A stretch of 47,479 nucleotides of DNA. Source: an uncultured Sulfuricurvum sp. GTDB taxonomy: Bacteria; Campylobacterota; Campylobacteria; Campylobacterales; Sulfurimonadaceae. A program made the translations under genes and the position numbers. The first letter of the stretch is position 1. Each line of letters starts with the position of its first letter. Positions 14,891 to 22,419 of this stretch are shown here, piece by piece. Location: NCBI GenBank assembly GCA_903844635.1, contig CAIMUF010000014.1, positions 1-47,479 of the forward strand, read 5' to 3'. The notes below the pieces were generated by a model. It was not told where the DNA came from, made no database searches, and saw nothing but the letters and a program-made list of their open reading frames with translations.

Positions 14891-16654
14891 TGACGTAATC
14901 AATCGATTACGTCCGTTATTTTTTGCATCGTAGAGTGCAGTATCTACCCGCTTTACAATCTCTTTAAACGTTTCTTCTTTTCTATACTGTACCAATCCTA
15001 AACTAATCGTTATCTTGCCAATATTGTCAAAAGTATATTCTTCGACACTTACCCGCAATCTTTCTCCTAGATCAATAGAAGACTCGAGCGTTGTTTGAGG
15101 CAATATTATCATAAATTCTTCACCACCGATGCGGGCAAAAATATCACTGCCTCTTAGACATGAAGCCGCTATATCGACAATCTTTATGAGCACCTGATCA
15201 CCTACATCATGACCGTACACATCATTAACCTGTTTAAAATGATCAATATCAAACATCAGAAGAGAGAAAAAGCTGTTATATCGGTTTTCTCTGCTTATTT
15301 CATTTTGAAGGGCATCATTAAAGAAATATCGATTATAAATATGAGTAAGTGCATCGGCAACTGCTATCTTTTCCATCTTTTCATAGGCTTCATGAAGTTC
15401 CGCTGTCCGCTCATCGATGATATTTTCTAATCCTAAATTTAATGTATTTAGCTCATTATTTTTGACTTCTATCATTTCGGCATATTTGATAAATCTTTTT
15501 TGTATCATCTGGGACATAAGGTAAGAAATTATAAATGAAATCAACAAAATCATACTCGACATCAAGAGAATATTTCCTAATTGTTTTTGATTGGCTTTCT
15601 CCAACTCAGCTTTTTTTAGCGCAATTTTTTTATTATAGTCTTCCATATAAAATCCACTTCCGATTAACCAGTTACTATGGGGTACTTTTTTTACGTATGA
15701 ATGCTTTATCTCAATCTTTTGACTGATCGGGTTATTCCATTTGTACGTGACCCAGTGAGGATGATTAGAATTTGCACTGCTAATCAATTCTTTGACAAAT
15801 TCTTTACCATCAATATCTTTAATTAATAAAATATTTTTACCAACTAAATCAGAATTTTTTCCGGATGCTATAAAATTTCCTGCTTGATCTAATACAAAAA
15901 AATATTCACTATCACTGCTTGAACTATTATTCAAAATATTTAATGTACTTTTTTCCATCTCTTTCGTTGTTGTATCTAAATACTCTGCCGAACCGATATA
16001 CCAGTTATAATCACCAAACTTTTTGATATACGCCAATTGTTTAAACTGTTTTTTTGAATCATATGTTGGTCTCGTGAATGTGTCCCACAGGTATCCTTGA
16101 CCCGATGTTTTGGCAAGTGCTATCTCTTCACGAATCACATATCTACCAGTAGCATCTTGAAAATCAATAACACTGTGACCTTCCAAATCTCTTAAATAGC
16201 TCGGTGCTAACGAGAATATACCATCATAATTCAAAATAAAAATAAAACTTTCACCACCATTCCACACAAGCGGTCTAAGTGAATCGATAATCATTTTTTG
16301 AATCTCTTGTGGACTTCTAGTATTTTTATTTTGTTCGGAGATATTTTTTGCAACTAAGTAGGCGCTGTCAACACGGGACTTTACTTTCTCTTTTAGCATT
16401 TTTTCCGTGATTGATTGCTGATAATTTATGAGTTTTATGGAGCTATCTAACTTAGAAAGGATAGTATTTTTTTCTGATTCGATATAAGTTGATTTTAAAC
16501 CTTGGAGAGAATCGTTGTAGCGTTGCTGATTTTGCTGAATGACTAAAAAAGAGATCACAATAACTACAAATGATATGAAAAAAAATGGACCGAAAGCAAC
16601 CATTCTAACTAAATTTTTTTCAATAAGAAGATTCAACGCCAGCCTTTTTAACAA
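14888..16654 (-). CDS. Membrane diguanylate cyclase with Cache sensor
   Basis: This 588-residue protein has a transmembrane segment at about 17-40, a double Cache-type periplasmic region (about 130-345, with SFIFILNYDGIFSLAP and the repeated WYIGSAEYL/WLIGSGFYM motifs), a second membrane helix (about 365-390), a short coiled coil and a GGDEF domain with active site GGEEF near residue 507. It makes cyclic di-GMP in response to a small extracellular ligand. It has no clear partner; the gene lies between the unknown 14291 gene and the NifO-like gene and is probably its own unit. Confidence 0.92.
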   Translation of the reverse strand: MLKRLALNLLIEKNLVRMVAFGPFFFISFVVIVISFLVIQQNQQRYNDSLQGLKSTYIESEKNTILSKLDSSIKLINYQQSITEKMLKEKVKSRVDSAYLVAKNISEQNKNTRSPQEIQKMIIDSLRPLVWNGGESFIFILNYDGIFSLAPSYLRDLEGHSVIDFQDATGRYVIREEIALAKTSGQGYLWDTFTRPTYDSKKQFKQLAYIKKFGDYNWYIGSAEYLDTTTKEMEKSTLNILNNSSSSDSEYFFVLDQAGNFIASGKNSDLVGKNILLIKDIDGKEFVKELISSANSNHPHWVTYKWNNPISQKIEIKHSYVKKVPHSNWLIGSGFYMEDYNKKIALKKAELEKANQKQLGNILLMSSMILLISFIISYLMSQMIQKRFIKYAEMIEVKNNELNTLNLGLENIIDERTAELHEAYEKMEKIAVADALTHIYNRYFFNDALQNEISRENRYNSFFSLLMFDIDHFKQVNDVYGHDVGDQVLIKIVDIAASCLRGSDIFARIGGEEFMIILPQTTLESSIDLGERLRVSVEEYTFDNIGKITISLGLVQYRKEETFKEIVKRVDTALYDAKNNGRNRLITS

Positions 16655-16722
16655 ATTATTTGCACTTCATCTAATTGATACAACTATACTCTATAATTGT
16701 AAAAATGAAGTAAAAAATCATT

Positions 16723-17145
16723 TTATTTCATATAGCTTTTCTTCTCCAAATACCCTTTTTCCATGCAGTTTATCTTTGGCATCTCTTCAACGGTTCTATC
16801 CAATATCTCTGCTACTTTTGCCGCATCAAATCCGCACAGTTTTTCAGTTCCGATAATCATGAGAGGCCGGCGAATCAAGATGGGATCACTCATCAATAAT
16901 TTCATTGCCTCTTCTTCATCTAAACCGTTTGGAAAAATTTCGCCGTTTTTAATCGCTGGGGCAGCAGGATTAAACCACTCACCGACACTCATATCCTCCA
17001 TAAAACTGCGAAGTCCCTCCGAATCCAATCCGTGTTCGAGAAGATTACGTTCAATCAACGTGCAGCCACTGGATCGCAATATCTGCTTTTGTTTAGCATT
17101 AGCAGCACAGAAAGGCTTCTCATAAAACACAACGAGCTTCCTCAT
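16723..17145 (-). CDS. NifO-like nitrogenase-associated ArsC/Spx-family protein
   Basis: This 140-residue protein has the ArsC thioredoxin-like fold of the nitrogenase-associated group. It begins VVFYEKPFCAANAKQKQILRSSG, where the single Cys replaces a CxxC redox pair. GEWFNPAAPAIKNGEI and DPILIRRPLMIIG fit that group. Azotobacter NifO belongs here and affects molybdenum handling for nitrogenase, though its chemistry is unsettled. It is the last gene of the VWA2 operon and overlaps the stop of the preceding small gene. Confidence 0.85.
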   Translation of the reverse strand: MRKLVVFYEKPFCAANAKQKQILRSSGCTLIERNLLEHGLDSEGLRSFMEDMSVGEWFNPAAPAIKNGEIFPNGLDEEEAMKLLMSDPILIRRPLMIIGTEKLCGFDAAKVAEILDRTVEEMPKINCMEKGYLEKKSYMK

Positions 17146-17387
17146 TACTCTATTCCGATGACTGCACGTCCGCGACGGTTGAGATAAAACGTATCGTATC
17201 CATCATCTCCCGCACTCATACACTCACCCAAATATCCCTCATCATAAAGTTCTGACATGATATTTTTAACCTCTATTTTATCCATTTGCGCGTATTCCGC
17301 GATATCATCCGACTCGTAAATATTGTATTCCCATTCATCGCTAAGGTTAAAGATCGTTTTCATCACTTTGAGTTTCGTTTCAGTCAT
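17145..17387 (-). CDS. Unknown small protein, possible winged helix
   Basis: This 80-residue protein has a helical N-terminal half, a helix-turn-helix-like centre (DDIAEYAQMDKIEVKNIMSELYDEGYL) and a short beta end (YDTFYLNRRGRAVIG), a layout seen in small winged-helix proteins. Its start overlaps the upstream gene's end by eight bases and its stop overlaps the start of the NifO-like gene. It belongs to the VWA2 operon. Regulator or adaptor function is only inference. Confidence 0.7.
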   Translation of the reverse strand: MTETKLKVMKTIFNLSDEWEYNIYESDDIAEYAQMDKIEVKNIMSELYDEGYLGECMSAGDDGYDTFYLNRRGRAVIGIE

Positions 17388-18093
17388 GGGGTTCCTTTAA
17401 TAGAGCGATTTGTTTTGTCAGTACGATGATTTGAAGCGGATGTAGTTTCTCACTCTTTATCCATATTTCAAACTCTTTAACGTAATGTACTTTGATCTCT
17501 GAATGCAACTTTTGTACTTGACTTACTAACTCGAACAATAGCCCTTTTACTTCATCAAATGTTTGGTGTTTAAGCGGCCGCAGACGGCGAATTACTCCCT
17601 CTGCAAGTTTCTTATTGATATGCTCATGAGCAAAGTCTAAAAACTGTGAGGCACGTAAGGGTGAGGCATAATGCTCATTCCAGATACGTCCATTAATCAT
17701 CTGATCGCATGCCTGATCGAGAAAAACAGGAGCAAAATCAAGCGTCATCAATAGTTCTGTAAAATCATTGTCCACCAATGCCCGAAAAAGCATACGACTA
17801 CGGTTACGGATATGATTTCGTAGCTCGGGATCAGCAATCACAGCAGGATTAAGACGTGTAAAGCGTTCATACGCTCCCATTCTCGAATGATTGAATGCCA
17901 TAATCGCTACATCGGTATTTGGATCTGCTACTTGAACGGGATGCGAACCGCTGGAGCGGTGAAATGCCCACAGCAGTCGGGCTTCATCATCCTCATGATA
18001 CAAGTAAATAGCATCCCCCTGCTCTTCAAAATCCAAATCATCTTTGAGATTTTCAATATGTTCACGGTAAGTCAAAGTAGACGACGTCTCCAT
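17380..18093 (-). CDS. Unknown helical protein of the VWA2 operon
   Basis: I chose ATG 18093 (237 residues) over an in-frame TTG at 18102; AAAAGG lies 10 bases upstream. The first 32 bases overlap the VWA2 gene in another frame. The protein appears fully helical, with segments resembling irregular HEAT or LRV repeats (AFNHSRMGAYERFTRLNPAVIADPELRNHI) and a coiled C-terminal part. No cysteine pattern for an Fe-S cluster is present apart from one Cys. It is unknown to me, and coupling to VWA2 suggests it serves the same chaperone module. Confidence 0.75.
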   Translation of the reverse strand: METSSTLTYREHIENLKDDLDFEEQGDAIYLYHEDDEARLLWAFHRSSGSHPVQVADPNTDVAIMAFNHSRMGAYERFTRLNPAVIADPELRNHIRNRSRMLFRALVDNDFTELLMTLDFAPVFLDQACDQMINGRIWNEHYASPLRASQFLDFAHEHINKKLAEGVIRRLRPLKHQTFDEVKGLLFELVSQVQKLHSEIKVHYVKEFEIWIKSEKLHPLQIIVLTKQIALLKEPHD

Positions 18094-19198
18094 AGCGTTC
18101 AAACCTTTTCAAATTTTTTTTCTCACTGAGCAAAAAGAGAGTCTGCATGGCAGGCGCTTTTTCGACCGTGAAATAGCCATCACTCAAAATAACGGCGAGA
18201 TTTTTTTCTCCTGCATGGGTGTTAAAATACTCTAATACAGGGGCAAATTGCGTACCGCCATTCCCTTTTTCAAATCTAATATTAGGCAATATTGATTGTG
18301 CGTCGTAGCTCTTTATCTCTTCACTGTAGACCCGTTCATCGAAAGGGATCACACTCACTTCGAAATCATGGCTCATACGGACAATCGAGTCGATAATCCC
18401 CAAAAAGCGTGAAAACACTTCACCCGTAATACTCATCGACCGATCCAAAAAGATAAAAAAACTCAAACGGTTGCGGTCGTAATGGTATCCGGGGAGATAG
18501 AGCCCCTGATGGATAAAACGGCGATTCGGATGAGAAAAATCAGACTCTTTATCGAAAAAACTCTCCGACATATAGGCGTGCAGCAGCGTATGCAGATCGA
18601 TAGAGGGTTTGGTGATCTCATCGAACATCTCCAAAAGTGAAGCCGGGATATTCCCCTGCTTCCGCGCTGCTCCCATCGCTTGGATTATCAGCGCATCCAT
18701 CTCCTCTTCCGCAACCTTGCTATCCCCATCATGCTCGATGATGTCCATTTTTTGCTGTGTCGGATTCTCTTCACTTTGCTCTCCTTCTCCTTCATTACTC
18801 TCACGATAGAGGGCGTGGTATACCTCTTCGACACTTTTGTCGCGAAACGACTCGATGACCATCGCCTCTTCATCGGCAGAACCTACCCTTTGAAAATCCC
18901 TGAGCAACAGACCAATGACGATATCGCAACTGCGATTCCACGTTGCCTTGTCTCGTCCGCACATACGAAACGGGTGTTTTAGGAGGATATGCAACAGTAC
19001 ATGTGCATAAAGGTATTTGAGACGCCCATCATCGTAGCCGATCCCTTTGGTCTCATCGATACGGATACTCACCCCATCGGTTTCGAAAAGCATGTGAGAA
19101 TTATTTTGGTATTTATGAGGGATGGAGAGAGCCAGTACGCTTAAAAACGGATGATCAAAAAGAAACTGTACCCGTATTTTTTCGAGACGATTTTTGAT
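18062..19198 (-). CDS. VWA-domain partner of MoxR AAA+ (DUF2201 type), copy 2; unusual ATC start
   Basis: Homology to VWA1 continues 35 codons upstream of the first ATG (19093): KNRLEKIRVQFLFDHPF and SVLALSIPHKY are typical DUF2201 starts. In that frame the only well-placed initiator is ATC at 19196-19198, seven bases after GAGGA (19206-19210) and 33 bases from a sigma54-type site. ATC is therefore either a rare start or an ATG changed by one base. The protein (about 379 residues) has a metallopeptidase-like motif AHVLLHILLKH lacking the catalytic Glu, an acidic linker, and a VWA domain with DRSMS. Three genes follow in one operon ending in a NifO-like protein. Confidence 0.82.
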   Translation of the reverse strand: MKNRLEKIRVQFLFDHPFLSVLALSIPHKYQNNSHMLFETDGVSIRIDETKGIGYDDGRLKYLYAHVLLHILLKHPFRMCGRDKATWNRSCDIVIGLLLRDFQRVGSADEEAMVIESFRDKSVEEVYHALYRESNEGEGEQSEENPTQQKMDIIEHDGDSKVAEEEMDALIIQAMGAARKQGNIPASLLEMFDEITKPSIDLHTLLHAYMSESFFDKESDFSHPNRRFIHQGLYLPGYHYDRNRLSFFIFLDRSMSITGEVFSRFLGIIDSIVRMSHDFEVSVIPFDERVYSEEIKSYDAQSILPNIRFEKGNGGTQFAPVLEYFNTHAGEKNLAVILSDGYFTVEKAPAMQTLFLLSEKKNLKRFERYGDVVYFDLP

Positions 19199-19230
19199 GG
19201 GAGCATCCTCATAATATTTCGAATACCTAT

Positions 19231-19246
19231 TGCAATTCTTGTACTA
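19231..19246 (-). promoter_or_regulatory. Sigma54-type promoter of the VWA2-NifO operon
   Basis: Read on the minus strand the site is TAGTACAAGAATTGCA, with AG-N10-GC spacing. It lies 33 bases before the inferred ATC start. It matches the sites before nifU and tpx. Confidence 0.7.
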
Positions 19247-19316
19247 CGTATCATTAAATACAACATTTAATTATATTTTTAGCTAAAATAAGAACTACAT
19301 AAACCGATGCGGGGCA

Positions 19317-19709
19317 ATGATGAAAAAATTTGATGAGTGGAATGAAGTCAAAAAGCAAGTCGATACAAGAAGTAATATCATCCAGTTTAAAGAACGAGAA
19401 GTCTATTGGGCAAGTATTGGCGAAAATGTTGGATTTGAGCAAAACGGTAAAGGTGCTGATTTTTCTCGTCCCGTATTAATCATCAAAAAACTAAATAACC
19501 ACCTATTTTTCGGTGTTCCTCTCTCTACTCAAAGCAGAAATGGAAGCTTTTTTTTCGAATTTGAATTATTACCCACTAAAACCAGTACGGCTCTTTTGGT
19601 ACAAGCAAAAGCGTATGATGTCAAACGGTTGGATCAAAAAATAGGGATGATTCAGAAAAATGATTTTGAGCAATTAAAAGTGAAAATGAAAGAGTTACTG
19701 AATTTTTGA
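19317..19709 (+). CDS. PemK/MazF-like toxin
   Basis: This 130-residue protein has the MazF fold core: REVYWASIGENVGFEQNGKG, then FSRPVLIIKKLNNHLFFGVPLST, with an N-terminal helix (FDEWNEVKKQVD) common to one PemK-like subgroup. MazF toxins cut single-stranded RNA at short motifs. No antitoxin gene is adjacent: what follows is a hairpin and remnants of a different toxin-antitoxin pair. It could be a solitary relic or use a distant antitoxin. ATG at 19317 or 19320 may start it. Confidence 0.8.
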   Translation: MMKKFDEWNEVKKQVDTRSNIIQFKEREVYWASIGENVGFEQNGKGADFSRPVLIIKKLNNHLFFGVPLSTQSRNGSFFFEFELLPTKTSTALLVQAKAYDVKRLDQKIGMIQKNDFEQLKVKMKELLNF

Positions 19710-19717
19710 GATTTTCT

Positions 19718-19738
19718 CCCCTTTGGAAACCAAAGGGG
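19718..19738. repeat. Perfect 9-bp hairpin after the MazF-like gene
   Basis: CCCCTTTGG-AAA-CCAAAGGGG has no T-run after it. It resembles the GCCCC/GGGGC hairpins of the intergenic repeats in the nif region and is followed by CCCGAAGGAAA, which is also similar to them. Confidence 0.5.
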
Positions 19739-19868
19739 CAGTCCCGAAGGAAATTAGACTCATATTATAGTCCATATAAGTTAAAGAAGTATTAAAAGAA
19801 ATTGAGAAAGATGGTTTTGATAAAATCATAACCTCTGCAGAGTTTTTTAATTTTACATTTAATATAGA

Positions 19869-20131
19869 TGGAATGAGGATAAAAATAGCATTTTAAAAGC
19901 AACACGCGGTTATAGTTTTGAAGATGTTGTGGAAATATTCTCTAAAATGGTGTCCTTGATCACTATAAACATCCGCTTAAGGATAAATATCCAAATCAGT
20001 ACATCTATGTCATATCAATAAGTGGATATATTCATTATATCCCCCATGTGATAGACGGTAATGATATTTTTCTCAAAAACATTATTCCTAGTCGAAAACT
20101 ACATAAACAACACAAAGGAGATGCGGCATGA
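19869..20131 (+). pseudogene. Frameshifted BrnT-like toxin upstream of an intact antitoxin
   Basis: One frame gives WNEDKNSILKATRGYSFEDVVEIFSK up to about 19946, and the next frame gives NGVLDHYKHPLKDKYPNQ through NIIPSRKLHKQHKGDAA to TGA at 20129. The two halves join into one small toxin of the BrnT/DUF4258-like type if one A is added to the A4 run in TCTAAAATGG (19941-19950). No in-frame start codon is present upstream of the WNEDKN motif; TAA lies just before it, so the N-terminus is lost too. The end overlaps the antitoxin ATG (ATGA). About 125 bases further upstream (19744-19868) show only non-coding or decayed sequence. Confidence 0.7.
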
Positions 20132-20397
20132 AATATGATACAAATGAACTGGAACTACTGGATGCTATTGAGCTTAAATCCGTTGAGCGTATTGCCTTTG
20201 ATAATGAAAAAGTAAAAACAATGGCAAGCAATACACTCGATTATCTCAAACAAAAAAAGCAAATCACCATTAACATGAAACAATCTGATTTGAATTTTGT
20301 CAAACAAAGAGCAAAAGATATTGGAATCTCGTATCAAAATATCATCCAAGCGTTGATTCATAACTATGCACATGGAAAAGTAGAATTGAAAATTTAG
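20128..20397 (+). CDS. CopG/BrnA-like antitoxin, toxin partner broken
   Basis: This 89-residue protein ends with a ribbon-helix-helix-like region (KKQITINMKQSDLNFVKQRAKDIGISYQNIIQALIHNYAHGKVE), the type found in antitoxins that follow BrnT-like toxins. The N-terminal half (LDAIELKSVERIAFDNEKVK) would wrap the toxin. It overlaps the toxin pseudogene by ATGA and keeps a good ribosome site (AAAGGAG, 20114-20120). It is therefore intact, while the toxin is disabled, as expected if only toxin loss is harmless. Confidence 0.8.
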   Translation: MKYDTNELELLDAIELKSVERIAFDNEKVKTMASNTLDYLKQKKQITINMKQSDLNFVKQRAKDIGISYQNIIQALIHNYAHGKVELKI

Positions 20398-20461
20398 GAA
20401 TCTATGGATTTTAGTATTAACATTTAATGCCTTACCCGTATCGTGGCTTAAACTATAGAAT

Positions 20462-21157
20462 TTAGCAATTCAAATATTTGATTGGATTTGCTGCACCTTT
20501 TGAAAAATATGACACTATAGATTTATAACGTAAAGCTGATCGGATATCTTCATTTGCTCTATTACCTACAAATCCCCAACGATTATCCCGAATGTGATAC
20601 CATGAGGTAATTTCATACACTTCTCTAGTTAACCCTCTATACGTTGCAATAGCATATTTTGCATTTTCTCGTCGTTCGCCCAATACCCACTCTTTTCGAG
20701 TTGCATCATACAACTGTTCATCTGTCATTTCTCGATCATAAAGCCGATTGATATTTATCAATAATACAGGTAGATCGGTTTTTAATTCTTGAGCTTCGTA
20801 CATCGCATTGATTTCGTCGATGGTTTTGATTCCGTAATCTTCTGAGTAATGCCCTTTTTGAGCATTGGTTAGATTCTGCATACCTATAAAATCAATAAGA
20901 GATGCCTCAATCTCAAAAGCTTCTTTTTCTGATAATCCATGTCTTAGTATATAGTGCTCTACTTGAACATCATTGTTAATGATTTCGCGGATACGATCCA
21001 ACTTGTCAGAACTATCTGATGATTCAAGAGCCGCTTCAAGGTGATTAAATACACGGCAACCTATACCTTTCCCAACATAAAAAACTTCATTTGTTCTAGA
21101 ATCTTTGAGTAAATATACATAATAACCGATTTTCTCTATCGTAGATTGTGAAAACAT
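20462..21157 (-). CDS. GIY-YIG domain protein (LEM3-like)
   Basis: This 231-residue protein has an N-terminal GIY-YIG nuclease-type domain in the LEM3-like form: YYVYLLKDSRTNEVFYVGKGIGCRVFNHL, with a later Glu in EKEAFEIEASLIDFIG as the likely metal ligand. The C-terminal half (about residues 120-231) repeats the pattern WVLGERRENAKYAIATYRGLTREVYEI, seen in DUF-type partners of such domains. It is a putative DNA nuclease with no known pathway. It lies in accessory DNA with toxin-antitoxin relics, with 190 bases of non-coding DNA upstream. Confidence 0.82.
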   Translation of the reverse strand: MFSQSTIEKIGYYVYLLKDSRTNEVFYVGKGIGCRVFNHLEAALESSDSSDKLDRIREIINNDVQVEHYILRHGLSEKEAFEIEASLIDFIGMQNLTNAQKGHYSEDYGIKTIDEINAMYEAQELKTDLPVLLININRLYDREMTDEQLYDATRKEWVLGERRENAKYAIATYRGLTREVYEITSWYHIRDNRWGFVGNRANEDIRSALRYKSIVSYFSKGAANPIKYLNC

Positions 21158-21349
21158 TTATTATCCATTTAGTGTGTGTTGACGTAATTTTTTTAACACT
21201 TTAACCATTGATAATGTATCAAGTTTATAATACTTCAGTTAACACTTAACGCCTGACCCATATTTCAAAGAAAAGAAGAATAACTAGCAAGGTAAAAAGA
21301 AATTTTAGAATTCTTCTCACCTCGCAAGTGGATAAAGTGAGAAGATTTA

Positions 21350-21565
21350 CTAATTTGCTTGACACCAGTCACCACTTTGATGCCATCCACTCGGACAATT
21401 AGCCCCTTGTGGTCTAGGTATTATTGGCTTTGAGTTGGTGCTGGCAGGAGCACAATAAGCACCTGACTGATACCATCCACTTGGGCACCCAGACGCATAA
21501 CCAGACGCATAAATAGAAGCAAGAGATACAAAAATAAGCATAATAAAGAATGGGATCAATTTCAT
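21350..21565 (-). CDS. Small secreted protein with two Cys-Trp repeats
   Basis: This 71-residue precursor has a signal peptide (MKLIPFFIMLIFVSLASIYAS, cleavage near residue 20). The mature part has two copies of CPSGWxQSGxxC (CPSGWYQSGAYC and CPSGWHQSGDWC) joined by a Pro-rich linker. Each repeat could form one disulfide in the periplasm. Similar repeats occur in small exported proteins of unknown function. A monocistronic unit is likely. Confidence 0.7.
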   Translation of the reverse strand: MKLIPFFIMLIFVSLASIYASGYASGCPSGWYQSGAYCAPASTNSKPIIPRPQGANCPSGWHQSGDWCQAN

Positions 21566-21818
21566 ATAATAACCTTTGATATTTTGAATAGCACCTATAT
21601 GTTATCAACAAGCACCTTTGTTTTTTCTTGATTAAATAACCACAATTAATACTGTCAAGGGAAGAAGGGGCTCACGTAGTTATGAGATACAAAATTGTCC
21701 AAGAATACTCTTGTTCCATATCAAGATTAATGATTTTATAATCAACATTGATAAATATTTTGGAAAATAGGATAATTTTTATGTTATGCTGTCAAAAAAA
21801 TATAAAAAGGTGAAAATT

Positions 21819-22346
21819 ATGAAATTTTATGCTATTGGAATAATTGCTGTATTGATTTTAGTTGGTTGTAGTGGGAATTCAGAAAAAAATAAAGTTTCCG
21901 AAACCCAAGAAGTTGTACCATCAGCACCTACGATAAGCTACAAGCCTTTAAACATTTCTGAGGAGGGTGTAGCCGATTTTACGCTTATGACAATGAAAGA
22001 AGGACTTGGAACAGCAATTAATTATCAAGCGAGAGCAGGCGTTATGAACGTATTTGAGCAAGTGGTAGATGATATAACTTTAACTGGATATGTAGTAATC
22101 CAAAAAGCTTATTCTTTTGGGGATAAATATGTACTTATCGTTTCTACTGGAGAGGGTGGACAAAGTTGCGCCGCTACAACTTATGCTTTTACTTTTGATA
22201 CAAAGACTGAATCAGTTACTGGAAAGAGTATTATTGATGGTTGTTCAGAGATTGTCGAGGCACTTGCTGAAGGAAATAAGCTTACTGTGAAAAAAGATGG
22301 TAAAGTAAGTATTATCTATAATGGAGAAGTAAAAACAAAAAATTAA
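21819..22346 (+). CDS. Putative lipoprotein of unknown function
   Basis: The ATG at 21819 follows AAAAGG at 21805-21810 and gives a 175-residue lipoprotein: MKFYAIGIIAVLILVGCSGN, with lipobox LVGC and Cys17 as the lipidated residue. The ORF begins earlier (21786), but without a signal peptide at that start. The mature part is acidic and beta-rich, with two Cys (GQSCAATTY and DGCSEI) that could form a disulfide. No family is recognised. It probably sits in the outer or inner membrane facing the periplasm. Confidence 0.7.
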   Translation: MKFYAIGIIAVLILVGCSGNSEKNKVSETQEVVPSAPTISYKPLNISEEGVADFTLMTMKEGLGTAINYQARAGVMNVFEQVVDDITLTGYVVIQKAYSFGDKYVLIVSTGEGGQSCAATTYAFTFDTKTESVTGKSIIDGCSEIVEALAEGNKLTVKKDGKVSIIYNGEVKTKN

Positions 22347-22419
22347 CGTTATATAGAAGTTAGTCCTTCTTTGAAAATATTAAAATATGGCTCAGGCGTT
22401 AAATGTAAAGGCAGATTTT

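Noticed and set aside
19773-19895. Short open frame before the broken toxin (VLKEIEKDGFDKII...)
   Set aside because: It has no good start or ribosome site and no recognisable family; probably decayed sequence.
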